A stretch of 42,333 bases of DNA from Phycisphaeraceae bacterium (GCA_019636565.1 JAHBXG010000004.1:100949-143281), one strand, 5' to 3'. Counted from the first letter of the stretch, positions 1-8,410 are shown. Notes: generated by a model from the sequence alone, not told the origin. Numbers and translations: made by a program.

Positions 1-2
1 AA

Positions 3-95
3 ACGGAAAGCCAAGCCTTCGGAATTCTCGACGGCTTCATGAACTCTGCGGACCGGAAGAAACCCGAATCGCACCCGCCAGTCCATACGTTATGA
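3..95 (+). CDS. possible 3' end of a gene cut by the window edge
   Basis: A reading frame open from base 3 to a TGA at 93-95 would give 30 residues. About two thirds of its codons end in G or C, as in real genes of this window. It could be the tail of a gene starting before the window. There is no recognisable family and the piece is too short to be sure. The rest of 96-271 shows no convincing gene, only the inverted repeat at 210-230. Confidence 0.22.
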   Translation, partial: TESQAFGILDGFMNSADRKKPESHPPVHTL

Positions 96-209
96 GCCCA
101 CCGGAGGATTCGCGGATTTGCAAGCCTTCATGCAACTTCGGTAACGCTGGCCCGGGAGCTTGCCTATCTTGATTGTCTCCTCAGGCCGCATTGAGAGGAA
201 ATACCGGTG

Positions 210-230
210 CAAAGCAAAGTATTTGCTTTG
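210..230. repeat. perfect 9-bp inverted repeat upstream of the first gene
   Basis: CAAAGCAAA, a 3-base spacer (GTA), then TTTGCTTTG. It lies about 40 bases before the preferred start of the next gene (272) and is AT-rich in a GC-rich setting. There is no T-run after it, so it does not look like a terminator. An operator or a leader hairpin is possible. If the gene instead started at its upstream ATG (173), the repeat would be inside coding sequence. Confidence 0.45.
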
Positions 231-271
231 TCGCCGCGACCATTTTGCGGCTCGACCCCAGGACGATTAAC

Positions 272-874
272 ATGGAAAACAGCCTGCCTTTCGATAATTC
301 CAAGCCCATCCAGGAAATGACTATCACGGAGATCGGCGGCGCACTCGAAAACGTGACCCGCTGGATAGAGAACGAGCGCGTCCGCGAGCGCGAGGCCCGC
401 AAGGTCTACGACGCCGTGGCGACGGAAGTGGAAGCAAAGGTCGCCACGATCCGTGCGTATGCGGAGCGTTTGCTCAAGGCCAACCGCGACAAGATGGCGG
501 CCTTCGACGGGCTGCTCGGGGTCAAGCAGGCCAGTTCGCAGGCCCCTTCTCGAACGGGCCGCTCACCGGCCTACTTCACCGAACCGAAGAACCTCGGCGA
601 AGCAATCCTCTCGGTCTGGCAACAGGATCGATTCGCCGAGCCGCTCACAACAGACGAATTGGCCGACGCGGTCAAGAGCATCGGTTACGAAACCTCCGCA
701 GCGCCCGCCAGCCTCAAGTCGAGCATCAATCAGGCCTTGGCGAAACTCTGCAAGGTTGGTCGCGTCATTCGCTATCGCGCTGACGGAAGCATGATCGACA
801 GCAAGGACAAATCGTCCCGGGCTCGCAAGTACCTCGCGGCAACTCGCCTGCCCGAAGGCGTGATCGCTGAGTGA
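272..874 (+). CDS. unknown protein: N-terminal coiled coil plus C-terminal winged-helix-like region
   Basis: A 200-residue soluble protein that I cannot assign to a named family. Residues about 15-75 are charged and helical, rich in E, R, K and A (VTRWIENERVREREARKVY), and probably form a coiled coil. Residues about 105-190 read like a winged helix: LGEAILSVW, then LTTDELADAVKSIGYE, then SLKSSINQALAKLCKVGRV and a basic RYRADGS wing. A DNA-binding or transcription-accessory role is inference. The ATG at 272 is preferred because AGGA (260-263) sits 8 bases before it. An in-frame ATG at 173 would add 33 residues of atypical composition. The gene converges on secA, with a shared terminator between them. 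Confidence 0.72.
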   Translation: MENSLPFDNSKPIQEMTITEIGGALENVTRWIENERVREREARKVYDAVATEVEAKVATIRAYAERLLKANRDKMAAFDGLLGVKQASSQAPSRTGRSPAYFTEPKNLGEAILSVWQQDRFAEPLTTDELADAVKSIGYETSAAPASLKSSINQALAKLCKVGRVIRYRADGSMIDSKDKSSRARKYLAATRLPEGVIAE

Positions 875-925
875 GTCAGAGCTCCGCTACCTAAACCCAA
901 TGGCCGAAACACTTGGCGCATGAAA

Positions 926-951
926 AAGGCCTCCCTTCTCAGGGAGGCCTT
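926..951. terminator. bidirectional rho-independent terminator between the first gene and secA
   Basis: An 11-bp perfect stem (926-936 with 941-951) and a 4-base loop. On the minus strand the stem runs straight into TTTTT, an ideal U-tract for secA. On the plus strand it is followed by TCGCTTT. It lies between convergent genes and can serve both. Confidence 0.88.
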
Positions 952-967
952 CGCTTTGGTTCCCGAT

Positions 968-3900
968 TCAGGCGAGGTTGCCACCGCCGGCACCGGCCCC
1001 GACCCCGTCAAGCCCCGGCCCGCTGATGATGGGCATCGGCCCCACCTGAGGAGCCCGCACGGGCTGCGGAGGTGGCGGCGGGGGTTGGGGGGTCAGTTTG
1101 GCCTTGAAGACCATGTCGGTCACGCGCTCGCGGATGCTCTTGAGCATTCCGCGGAACATCCGGCTGCCTTCCCGCTTGTATTCGGTGCGGGGGTCCAGCT
1201 GGCTGAACGCCCGGAATCCGATGGAATCGCGCAACTGATCCATGGCGTAGAGGTGATCCTTCCAAATCGAGTCAAGCGTCTCGAGACAGAGCATCCGCTC
1301 GAGTTGCAGGAGCTCGGTGCGGAGGATGTTCTCGACGCGTGAGCGGACGGCGTTGGCCCTTTCCTCGCCTTCGAGGAATCGCATCAGTTCCGTCACGCCG
1401 ACATCGACGTTGTACCGCTGTTTGAGATAGGCATCGAGTTCGTCGTCGTTCTGGATCGCGAGCGCCGCGTCGATTTCCTGGTCGAGTTTGCCCGACTTGA
1501 CAAACTTTTCGCTCAGGTCGCGAAGCGAAGCGAACACCTTGTTGGGCGGCATGGTGCGCACTTGCTCGGGCGTCCAGCCGGCGTTCAGACGCTGGTTCGC
1601 CCAGTTGGAGATAAATTCGAATGCTTCGGCCGGGCTTCGCCGGGCGATGATCATGCCGATTTCCATCGTCATCTCGACGGGGTAGACGACTTCACGTTGG
1701 AGGTACAACTCCTCTGCTTTCTTCATGATCAGTTCGGTCGGTGGGTGCTCCGGATCTTTTTGAGCGGCAGCGATTTCCTCCGCTGTGACATCGATTGTCA
1801 GTTTGCTCTTGGCCCAGTTGATGAGCTGCTGGACGCCGTAGCCCGGCTGGAGATACTGCTCCAGCCCGCTCAGATCCGTCGCGTCGATCTTTTCGCACGC
1901 CGCGGCATGCAGTCGATCGGCCATGGCGTAGCGGTTTCCGGTGTCGGCGCCGTGCAACTCGGCTTCGGTAATCTCAACGCCGAACCGGTTCTTCGCCCAG
2001 TTGATCAGCCCGCTGGCGTCGAAATCCATCTGGATCTCGGAACCTTCGGCAGGCATGTACTCACCCAGCGTGATCTCGATCATCTGGCGGGCATCGGCCC
2101 GAGCCTCTTCACGGATGATTCCATCCATTTCGACCGCTTCTTTGCCCTTGAAGCGTTTGGGGTCAATGCTCACGCCGAGTTTGGCATTGGCGAAATCGCT
2201 GATGCACTGCGCCGTGTAGTCCGCGTCGAGGTATTCGCCCGCCGAATCCTGCACGCTCTCGCGGATCCATTCGAGCAACAGCCCCTTGACGTCGCGGCCT
2301 TCGAGCACTCGCTGGCGGAGCCCGTAGAAAGTCTGACGCTGGTGCTCCATGACCTCGTCGTACTCGAGAACCTGCTTGCGGATCTGGAAGTTGCGCTCTT
2401 CCACTTTCCGCTGGGCGTTTTCGATGCTCTTGCTGAGCATGGAGTGCTCGATCGACTCGCCTTCCTTCATGCCCATGCGGCCGAGCAACTTCATCGTCGT
2501 CTCGCCCGCGAACATCTTCATCAGGTCGTCTTCGAGGCTGACGAAGAAACGGCTCGAGCCGTTGTCGCCCTGGCGTCCGGATCGGCCTCTCAACTGGTTG
2601 TCGATGCGCCGCGCCTCGTGACGCTCCGTGCCGATCACGTGCAGGCCGCCCATGTCCTCGATGGATTCAAACCAGCGAAGGTTGTGCAGCAGGAATCGCC
2701 CGGACTCGTCCAGCAGTTTCCGCAGTTTCGGAGCGTCCAGTTTCTCGATCGTTTTGGGCGATTCGAGGGTGTGTTTCATCGCCCAGGCTCGCAGTAACTT
2801 GAGCTCGAGTTCGGCGATCGGCATTTCTTCCGCTTCCTTCTTGCGGATGTCGATCTCCTGCGGAGCGATCTTCCGGAAGATCGCCTCCCGCAATTGCTCA
2901 ACGCTGGCGTCCACCGTGAGCGTGCGCGGAGCAAGGCCCCGGCGCAGCCAATGGTCGAGGAGCTGCTCGCGGCTGACCTTGCCGAGCTTGATGTCGGTGC
3001 CGCGGCCGGCCATATTGGTCGCGATCATGACCGCGCCGATTTGACCCGCATTCTCGACGATGTGCGCCTCACGTTCGTGCTGTTTGGCGTTGAGAATCTC
3101 GTGGGGCACCCCGTGCTTGCGCATCAGCATCTGGCCGAGCATCTCACTCTTCTCGACGCTGGTGGTGCCGACCAGAATCGGCCTGCCGACGTCGTGGAAG
3201 CCCTTGATCTCGTCGGTGATGTAGTTCCACTTGTCCTTGGCGGGCAGAAACACCAGATCGTTGTAATCGCCTCGCACCAACGGGCGGTTGGTGGGAATGG
3301 CGACGACATCAAGTTTGTAAATGTCGTGGAATTCCTGAGCCTCGGTGTCCGCCGTACCGGTCATGCCGGCGAGGCGCTTGTACATCTTGTAGTAGTTCTG
3401 GATGGTGATGGTGGCGACGGTCTGCGTCTCCTCCTTGATATTCACCTTTTCCTTGCACTCGACCGCCTGGTGCAATCCATCGGACCACTGACGCCCCACC
3501 ATCGGGCGACCCGTGTTCGTATCGACGATCACGACGGCCGGCTGGGCCCGGCCGGTGTACTGATCCTCCTGCGGGATGACGACGTAGTCCTTGTCGCGCT
3601 GGTACACGGCGTGCGCCCGCACCGACTGTTCAACCAGGTGCGGCAGGTCCATGTTCTCATCAACGTAGAACGAGCCGATGCCGGCCACGCGCTGCGCTTC
3701 CGCGACGCCGTCGTGCGTCAGGAAAGCCTGCTTGCGCTCGGGCATGACCTCGTAATACTGCGGGAACTTGTTGCGCTCGATTTCCGCGCGAGCGGCCTCC
3801 GCATTGGCTTCTTTCATTTCGGCCTGAAGCGACGGAATCTTGGTCTTGTCGCGGGCTTGCCGGATGTCGCCTTCGAGCCCCTTTGCTCGCATCTGCAGGT

Positions 3901-4945
3901 GCTTGACCCGTTCGTCGTGCTCGGCCCAGGGCTTTTGCTTTTCGAGCAGGTGGCGTGCGAGGCGATCCGCCAGTTCATAGCGGGGTTTGTCGTTGTGGGC
4001 CTGGCCGGAGATGATCAGCGGCGTGCGGGCCTCGTCGATCAGGATGCTGTCCACCTCGTCAACGATGGCAAACTGGCGCCGGCGCTGCACCTGCTGATCA
4101 ACGCTCCGCTTCATGTTGTCGCGAAGATAATCGAAGCCGAACTCCGCCGTGGTGCCGTAGGTCACATCGCACCGGTACATGCGGCGCTTCTCGTCCTCGT
4201 TCTGCATGTGCATGGGGTGGATGGCGCCCACGGTCATTCCGAGCGCCCAGAAGAACGGGAACGTCCAGTCTCGGTCGCGCTGCACCAGGTAGTCGTTGAC
4301 GGTGACGACGTGCACGCGGGAGTGCTCCGCCGCGGCCATATAACAGGCGAGCGGGGCCACGATCGTCTTGCCTTCGCCCGTCTTCATTTCTGCGATCTTG
4401 CCCTGGCAGAGCACCATGGACCCGATCAACTGCACATCGAACGGGCGCGCACGGAAGGGCGGGCGGCTCTGCGGGTAGAGAACCCGTACCGCCTCGTACA
4501 GCTCCACCGGAATATCGACATAGCGCCACGCAGGAATCGGAGTCGTGCAGCCAAGAAAATCGCCGTTGGGCTCGGCATCCGGCAGTGTCGCGATATGAGC
4601 CTGCACGCCGTCGTACATCGCCCGGGCTTCGGGCGGGAGTTTCGACGGATCGAATCCGGCGTCCGGATTGAAGATGTTGCGGATGCCGACCGCGCGATCC
4701 ATCCCCTCGCGTGCGACCGCGAAGACTTCCACCATGAGACTGTCTTCGCGTTCGCCCTTGTCGAAGCGGGCGCGGAATTCCGCCAGCTTTCCGCGGATTT
4801 GCTGATCGGTCAAGCGACGCATCTCCGGTTCACGCGCATTGATGAGTTCAACGCGGTTGGTGTACCGCTTGACGAACCGGTCATTTCGCGTGCCGATGAT
4901 CTTGTTGAGAACCCATCCGACGACCGGAATACCTTGCTCTGCCAT
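968..4945 (-). CDS. secA: preprotein translocase ATPase SecA, enlarged form
   Basis: The ATP-driven motor of the Sec translocon, which pushes unfolded preproteins through SecYEG. The Walker A motif MKTGEGKT is at residues 187-194, DEVDS at 296-300, NMAGRGTD at 644-651, and the arginine-finger region QLRGRSGRQGDNG at 784-796. The helical scaffold resumes at about 1212-1260 (LDSIWKDHLYAMDQLRD). At 1325 residues it is far longer than the usual 840-900. The excess is mostly residues 905-1200, in the helical-wing part, where a segment of about 62 residues recurs five times (see findings). The C-terminus is proline-rich (PPPPPP near 1290) and ends without the usual Cys/His zinc motif, so SecB-type binding through that motif is not expected. 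The start ATG has GGAAGG 7 bases upstream. Confidence 0.97.
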   Translation of the reverse strand: MAEQGIPVVGWVLNKIIGTRNDRFVKRYTNRVELINAREPEMRRLTDQQIRGKLAEFRARFDKGEREDSLMVEVFAVAREGMDRAVGIRNIFNPDAGFDPSKLPPEARAMYDGVQAHIATLPDAEPNGDFLGCTTPIPAWRYVDIPVELYEAVRVLYPQSRPPFRARPFDVQLIGSMVLCQGKIAEMKTGEGKTIVAPLACYMAAAEHSRVHVVTVNDYLVQRDRDWTFPFFWALGMTVGAIHPMHMQNEDEKRRMYRCDVTYGTTAEFGFDYLRDNMKRSVDQQVQRRRQFAIVDEVDSILIDEARTPLIISGQAHNDKPRYELADRLARHLLEKQKPWAEHDERVKHLQMRAKGLEGDIRQARDKTKIPSLQAEMKEANAEAARAEIERNKFPQYYEVMPERKQAFLTHDGVAEAQRVAGIGSFYVDENMDLPHLVEQSVRAHAVYQRDKDYVVIPQEDQYTGRAQPAVVIVDTNTGRPMVGRQWSDGLHQAVECKEKVNIKEETQTVATITIQNYYKMYKRLAGMTGTADTEAQEFHDIYKLDVVAIPTNRPLVRGDYNDLVFLPAKDKWNYITDEIKGFHDVGRPILVGTTSVEKSEMLGQMLMRKHGVPHEILNAKQHEREAHIVENAGQIGAVMIATNMAGRGTDIKLGKVSREQLLDHWLRRGLAPRTLTVDASVEQLREAIFRKIAPQEIDIRKKEAEEMPIAELELKLLRAWAMKHTLESPKTIEKLDAPKLRKLLDESGRFLLHNLRWFESIEDMGGLHVIGTERHEARRIDNQLRGRSGRQGDNGSSRFFVSLEDDLMKMFAGETTMKLLGRMGMKEGESIEHSMLSKSIENAQRKVEERNFQIRKQVLEYDEVMEHQRQTFYGLRQRVLEGRDVKGLLLEWIRESVQDSAGEYLDADYTAQCISDFANAKLGVSIDPKRFKGKEAVEMDGIIREEARADARQMIEITLGEYMPAEGSEIQMDFDASGLINWAKNRFGVEITEAELHGADTGNRYAMADRLHAAACEKIDATDLSGLEQYLQPGYGVQQLINWAKSKLTIDVTAEEIAAAQKDPEHPPTELIMKKAEELYLQREVVYPVEMTMEIGMIIARRSPAEAFEFISNWANQRLNAGWTPEQVRTMPPNKVFASLRDLSEKFVKSGKLDQEIDAALAIQNDDELDAYLKQRYNVDVGVTELMRFLEGEERANAVRSRVENILRTELLQLERMLCLETLDSIWKDHLYAMDQLRDSIGFRAFSQLDPRTEYKREGSRMFRGMLKSIRERVTDMVFKAKLTPQPPPPPPQPVRAPQVGPMPIISGPGLDGVGAGAGGGNLA

Positions 4946-5104
4946 GGAAGAACCTTCCTGAAGTCCCTGCGTCGGCGCGGCCCATTCGGCCGGCGTCCGT
5001 GCGAGGACCGTTCGTTGATTGTGATCGAGGCGAACACCGGAGCCGCATGAAGCGTCCGACGAATCGCCGTGTGCCAGATTGGTTGAAGACGCGCTTGCCC
5101 GAAT

Positions 5105-5449
5105 TCAGCAAACCGGGGGCGGCAAGGCAAGCAGCCCGATCAGCAGCATCCGCAGCGGCATCTCTTGGGCGCGTGCCAACTCGGGTTGGCCTCGATCCGC
5201 CAACTTCTCAAGTTCGCGAGCCGAAACGCGGGCCGGACTTTCTTCTTGTTCTTTAACCGGCTTCGACGCGTAGCGAACCACCGCCTCGGCCAGCGCCCGG
5301 ATCGCGTGGGTCTGCCCGGCCGATTCGCGGAGGAGCGCCGAACTCTCACCCAGCCCCAAGCCAACCTGGAGCGCCAACGCCACCACAATGAGCAGCGAGA
5401 CGCCCCGACGGGCATTGGTCTGTCGAAATTCTTCGGTGGCGATTTCCAC
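5105..5449 (-). CDS. small predicted membrane protein upstream of secA
   Basis: About 114 residues from the GTG at 5449; an ATG at 5497 would add 16 Cys-rich, less plausible residues. A hydrophobic segment GVSLLIVVALALQVGLGL follows a basic NARRG, consistent with an N-terminal anchor. A helical charged middle (AVVRYASKPVKEQEE, SARELEKLADRG) follows, then a second short hydrophobic stretch, MLLIGLLAL, at the end. I recognise no family. Overlapping frames give Arg/Trp-rich nonsense, which favours this frame. It is on the same strand as secA, 159 bases upstream, so cotranscription is possible but unproven. Confidence 0.5.
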   Translation of the reverse strand: MEIATEEFRQTNARRGVSLLIVVALALQVGLGLGESSALLRESAGQTHAIRALAEAVVRYASKPVKEQEESPARVSARELEKLADRGQPELARAQEMPLRMLLIGLLALPPPVC

Positions 5450-5720
5450 GACTCTCAAGTATCGGCCCGTCGGGCAGATGAAGCAAGACGATTGCACGAC
5501 CAGTTTCTATCGATCAGGCACCCCGGATGTTCGTTTGGGCCCCAGCAGGGCCGCCCCACGCCGTTTTGGCCGCCCGATATGTGCGGCTGGGCCTAGCCGC
5601 TGTCCGATCGGAATAGGCGGGCCGTTAGTGGACCCGGCGACTTTGTGGAGTTACCTTCGACCGATGCCGGGCGAAGGAACGCCAGATCCGATCGGGCCTG
5701 AAGAGTTCAAGGACAGAACC

Positions 5721-6089
5721 ATGGTTGCCACACGCGATGTGATGCCGGCGACGCGAGCGTCGATTACCCACAAGTTCATGATCGCCCGGCACGAGGGATA
5801 CCTCACGATCGGGCTCTATCCAGACGGCCGCCCGGGGGAGATCTTTGTAAAAATGGCCAAGGAAGGCTCCACGATCTGCGGGATGGCCCAGGCCTTCTGC
5901 CGCGCCTTCAGCCTGGCCCTCCAATTCGGGCTCCCGCTGAAAGAAGCGGTGGCCAGGTTCAAGAACATGCGGTTTGAACCGATGGGACCGACCAGCAACC
6001 CGGAAATACCGGAAGCCCAGTCGATTATCGACTACGTCGCCCGGTACTTGGAACTCGAGTTCGTCGAGAAATCGCCCCGCCGCTTCTAG
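5721..6089 (+). CDS. stand-alone C-terminal module of B12-dependent (class II) ribonucleotide reductase, NrdJ-type
   Basis: A 122-residue protein matching only the C-terminal part of adenosylcobalamin-dependent ribonucleotide reductases. The core reads THKFMIARHEGYLTIGLY, DGRPGEIFVKMAKEGST, LALQFGLPLKEAVARF and RFEPMGPTSNP, then AQSIIDYVARYLELEF. In full NrdJ this follows the catalytic barrel; some bacteria carry it as a separate polypeptide (NrdJb-like split). No catalytic barrel is encoded nearby. The start at 5721 has AAGGA 7 bases upstream; an ATG at 5664 would add 19 residues and has a poorly placed GGAG. Two cysteines (CGMAQAFC) sit where typical family members have Ser/Ala-rich sequence. 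The partner or regulatory role is inference. Confidence 0.8.
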   Translation: MVATRDVMPATRASITHKFMIARHEGYLTIGLYPDGRPGEIFVKMAKEGSTICGMAQAFCRAFSLALQFGLPLKEAVARFKNMRFEPMGPTSNPEIPEAQSIIDYVARYLELEFVEKSPRRF

Positions 6090-6093
6090 CCGG

Positions 6094-7089
6094 CTATTCC
6101 AAGACCTGATGGGGCGGCTTTCTTCCCAGCACGATTGCCGCAGCGTTCTCGCAGGCGAGTTGCGTCATGACCGCACGAAACCGTGCCGCGCCGCTTCCGA
6201 TGTGAGGCGAAAGAACGACATTGCTCATACTGAGCAGTTCCGGAGGAACTTCCGGTTCGCGTTCGAAGACGTCCAGCCCTGCGCCCCAGAGCCGGCCCTC
6301 TAGAAGGGTTTTAACCAAAGCGCTCTCGTCCACGACCGGCCCGCGTGACGTGTTCACGAGAATCGCCCCGGGCTTTATTGCCCGCAGCGCCGCGGCATTA
6401 ATCAGGTGTCGTGTTTCTGATGTGAGGGGGGTGTGAATGCTCACGACATCGGCCCGCGCCAGGCCGTCATGCAGCTCGACGCGCTCCGCGGCGAGCGGCG
6501 CCATCTCGAAATCGAGGTGACGCGATCTGGAAACATACAGGACTTTCATTCCCCACCCGACTGACCGCAACGCGGTCGCGTAACCGATCCGTCCCGCCCC
6601 CACTATCAGCAAGGTGCGCCCCGTGAGATCCTGGCCGAGGAATTCAGCCATCCCGAGTGACCCGTGGCGTGCCCAATCTCCCGAGCGCACGAAGCGGTCG
6701 GCCTCGATCAACCGTCGCGCCACGGCCAGGATCAGCAGCCAGGCCATGTCGGCGGTGCCCTCGGTGACGGCGTCGGGCGTGTTTCCCACGAGGACGCCCC
6801 GCCTCGCGCATTCCGCCAGGTCGATGTTCTCGTACCCGACCGCAAAGTTGCAGACACCCCGGATCTGCGGTCCGGCGGCATTCAGGAACTCGGCGTCTAC
6901 CTTGTCCGAGTACATCGAGATCACCACGTCGGCGCCGCCGACATGGCGCAGCAACTCACCCCGATTCAGACGTGTGGGCGGTCCACTCCGGTGCGTTACT
7001 TCCACGCCGGGCGCCTCCACTCGGAAGTCGCCGGGAACTTCACGCGTTGCAACCACGAGCGCCGATTTCAGCGGGGGCCGGAGATTCAT
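6094..7089 (-). CDS. D-2-hydroxyacid dehydrogenase (glyoxylate/hydroxypyruvate reductase-like)
   Basis: A 331-residue NAD(P)-dependent oxidoreductase that reduces 2-oxoacids to D-2-hydroxyacids. The Rossmann motif VGAGRIG is at about 163-169. The family triad is visible: Arg249 in VNTSRGP, Glu278 in DVFEREPE and His296 in LSPHIGSG. N-terminal VCNFAVGYENID (79-90) and NTPDAVTEGTADM (103-115) are typical of the glyoxylate/hydroxypyruvate reductase branch. The exact substrate cannot be read from sequence. It lies only 4 bases from the end of the NrdJ-like gene (convergent) and its start is 32 bases from the divergent EEP gene. Confidence 0.92.
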   Translation of the reverse strand: MNLRPPLKSALVVATREVPGDFRVEAPGVEVTHRSGPPTRLNRGELLRHVGGADVVISMYSDKVDAEFLNAAGPQIRGVCNFAVGYENIDLAECARRGVLVGNTPDAVTEGTADMAWLLILAVARRLIEADRFVRSGDWARHGSLGMAEFLGQDLTGRTLLIVGAGRIGYATALRSVGWGMKVLYVSRSRHLDFEMAPLAAERVELHDGLARADVVSIHTPLTSETRHLINAAALRAIKPGAILVNTSRGPVVDESALVKTLLEGRLWGAGLDVFEREPEVPPELLSMSNVVLSPHIGSGAARFRAVMTQLACENAAAIVLGRKPPHQVLE

Positions 7090-7121
7090 GGGCGATAGCC
7101 TATGGCACTGCGGGGAGAGCC

Positions 7122-7928
7122 ATGCTGCGACTCATCCACTGGAACATTCTGCACGGCGGCGGCTCGCGGCGGATGCCGGAGATACTCCTCAACCTGCTGT
7201 CGCACCGACCGGATCTCATTTTGCTCTCGGAGTATCGAACCACCGTCGGCGGACAAATCCGGGGCGTTCTGGCTGATCACGGCCTGCACCATCAGGAGAC
7301 TTCGCTCCCCGCTCCGCGGAAAAACGGGTTGCTCTGGGCCTCCAGGTTTCCCCTTCGCCGCTCTCAGCAGCCGGCTCCTACCTCTCACGCGCTGGGCAAC
7401 CGCTGGCTGGACATGCATGTGGAAGGACACGATCTGCAGGTCACCGGAGTGCACATCCCGGATGACTCTCGACCGACTGCTCGAGCCGCATGCTGGCAGT
7501 CGATCGTGGCCTCGGCGCGACTTAACTCTGAACAATCGCATATTTTTATTGGCGACCTGAACACCGGCCGGCACAGGCTGGATGAAGAGGGCCGCACCTT
7601 CACTTGCACCAGCCAATTGGGTTCCGTTTGCACGCTCGGCTACGTCGATGCGTACCGGGTTTTTCACCCGCACACCCGGGAATGGACTTGGCACGCACCG
7701 GCCAAGTCGCGCGCAAACCCTGCAAATACAGCACTTTCCGGCGGCTTTCGATTGGATTCGGCGCTGGTGTCTCGCACGTTGCTGCCGCGGCTCGCCCGCG
7801 CCGACTACCTGCATTCCGTGCGGGAAACGGGAATATCCGACCACTCCGCAATGATCGTCGATCTGACTCCGGCCGGGACGATTTCGCAAAAATGTGTGGA
7901 TTCAACGCGGGAAACGGCGATTTTTTGA
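7122..7928 (+). CDS. endonuclease/exonuclease/phosphatase (EEP) family protein, cytoplasmic
   Basis: A 268-residue metal-dependent phosphoesterase-fold protein without a signal peptide. Motifs in order are IHWNILHGG (metal-site Asn8), DLILLSEYRT (catalytic Glu), VTGVHIPDD, FIGDLNTGRH (Asp/Asn pair) and ISDHSAMIVDL (the C-terminal Asp-His). The family includes exonuclease III, DNase I and lipid or nucleotide phosphatases, so the substrate is not predictable. The ATG at 7122 follows GGAG at 7114-7117; longer forms would run into the divergent dehydrogenase. A secreted relative with dockerin repeats is encoded at 12254. Confidence 0.86.
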   Translation: MLRLIHWNILHGGGSRRMPEILLNLLSHRPDLILLSEYRTTVGGQIRGVLADHGLHHQETSLPAPRKNGLLWASRFPLRRSQQPAPTSHALGNRWLDMHVEGHDLQVTGVHIPDDSRPTARAACWQSIVASARLNSEQSHIFIGDLNTGRHRLDEEGRTFTCTSQLGSVCTLGYVDAYRVFHPHTREWTWHAPAKSRANPANTALSGGFRLDSALVSRTLLPRLARADYLHSVRETGISDHSAMIVDLTPAGTISQKCVDSTRETAIF

Positions 7929-7938
7929 CCCGACGGAC

Positions 7939-7967
7939 TTGCAGAGCGCGTTGTTCTGCGATACAAA
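7939..7967 (+). promoter_or_regulatory. sigma-70-like promoter of the HU-like gene
   Basis: TTGCAG (7939-7944), a 17-base spacer and TACAAA (7962-7967). Both hexamers are close to TTGACA/TATAAT with ideal spacing. The predicted start near 7974 gives a leader of about 80 bases containing the hairpin at 8012-8030. Confidence 0.6.
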
Positions 7968-8011
7968 CTCCGCGAAACCCCCGTGGAAAACAGTCTTTCA
8001 CAGGGACCGAG

Positions 8012-8030
8012 GCGTGTCCGGAGGACACGC
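8012..8030 (+). promoter_or_regulatory. leader hairpin before the HU-like gene
   Basis: A perfect 8-bp stem GCGTGTCC / GGACACGC with a 3-base loop, 26 bases before the start codon and downstream of the predicted promoter. No U-tract follows, so it is more likely an mRNA-stability element or a protein-binding site (possibly autoregulatory) than a terminator. Confidence 0.5.
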
Positions 8031-8056
8031 GTGATCCGAGTCAATGGAGACGACAC

Positions 8057-8410
8057 ATGGCAAAATCGAAACCCGCAGCAGTCAAGGCCCCCAAACTAGT
8101 CCCGTCCCCCAAGGTTCGCAGCAAGGGTGATGTGTACGGCACGATCGCCGCGCACACGGGCCTTGCTCGCAAGCAGGTCGCCGGTGTGTTCGACACCATG
8201 AGCGAAATCATCAAGGCCGACCTCGCCAAGGGATGCGGCATGTTCGCCGTCCCGGGCATGATGAAGATCACCGTCATCAAGAAGCCCGCCACCAAGGGCG
8301 GCATGCGTCCGAACCCGTTCAAGCCGGGGGAGATGATGGAAGTGAAGCCGAAGCCGGCCCGCAAGGTCGTCAAGGTTCGCGCCCTTCGCGCCCTCAAGGC
8401 CATGGTCTGA
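8057..8410 (+). CDS. HU/IHF-family nucleoid DNA-binding protein with basic N-terminal extension
   Basis: A 117-residue, very basic protein. After a Lys/Ala/Pro extension (MAKSKPAAVKAPKLVPSPK) comes the HU fold: GDVYGTIAAHTGLARKQVAGVF (dimerising helices, about 23-44), GMFAVPGMMKITVIKKPAT, and a DNA-grasping arm, GGMRPNPFKPGEMMEVKPK. The end, VRALRALKAMV, matches the usual HU C-terminal helix. Standard HU is about 90 residues; the extra length is N-terminal. It should bend and compact DNA. The start at 8057 has GGAG 7 bases upstream. It is a single-gene transcription unit, with promoter, leader hairpin and strong terminator all visible. Confidence 0.92.
   Translation: MAKSKPAAVKAPKLVPSPKVRSKGDVYGTIAAHTGLARKQVAGVFDTMSEIIKADLAKGCGMFAVPGMMKITVIKKPATKGGMRPNPFKPGEMMEVKPKPARKVVKVRALRALKAMV

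Noticed and set aside
2894..5050. 718-codon open frame on the plus strand opposite secA, and a 411-codon one at 1562-2797
   Set aside because: They are antisense to a certain, fully conserved secA. Their residues (runs of V, H, R, D, L) reflect the complement of GC-rich codons, and no family motif is visible.
5450..5720. Cobalamin riboswitch before the NrdJ-type module
   Set aside because: The gap is GC-rich with some dyads, but I find no B12-box-like sequence or the expected multi-helix pattern.
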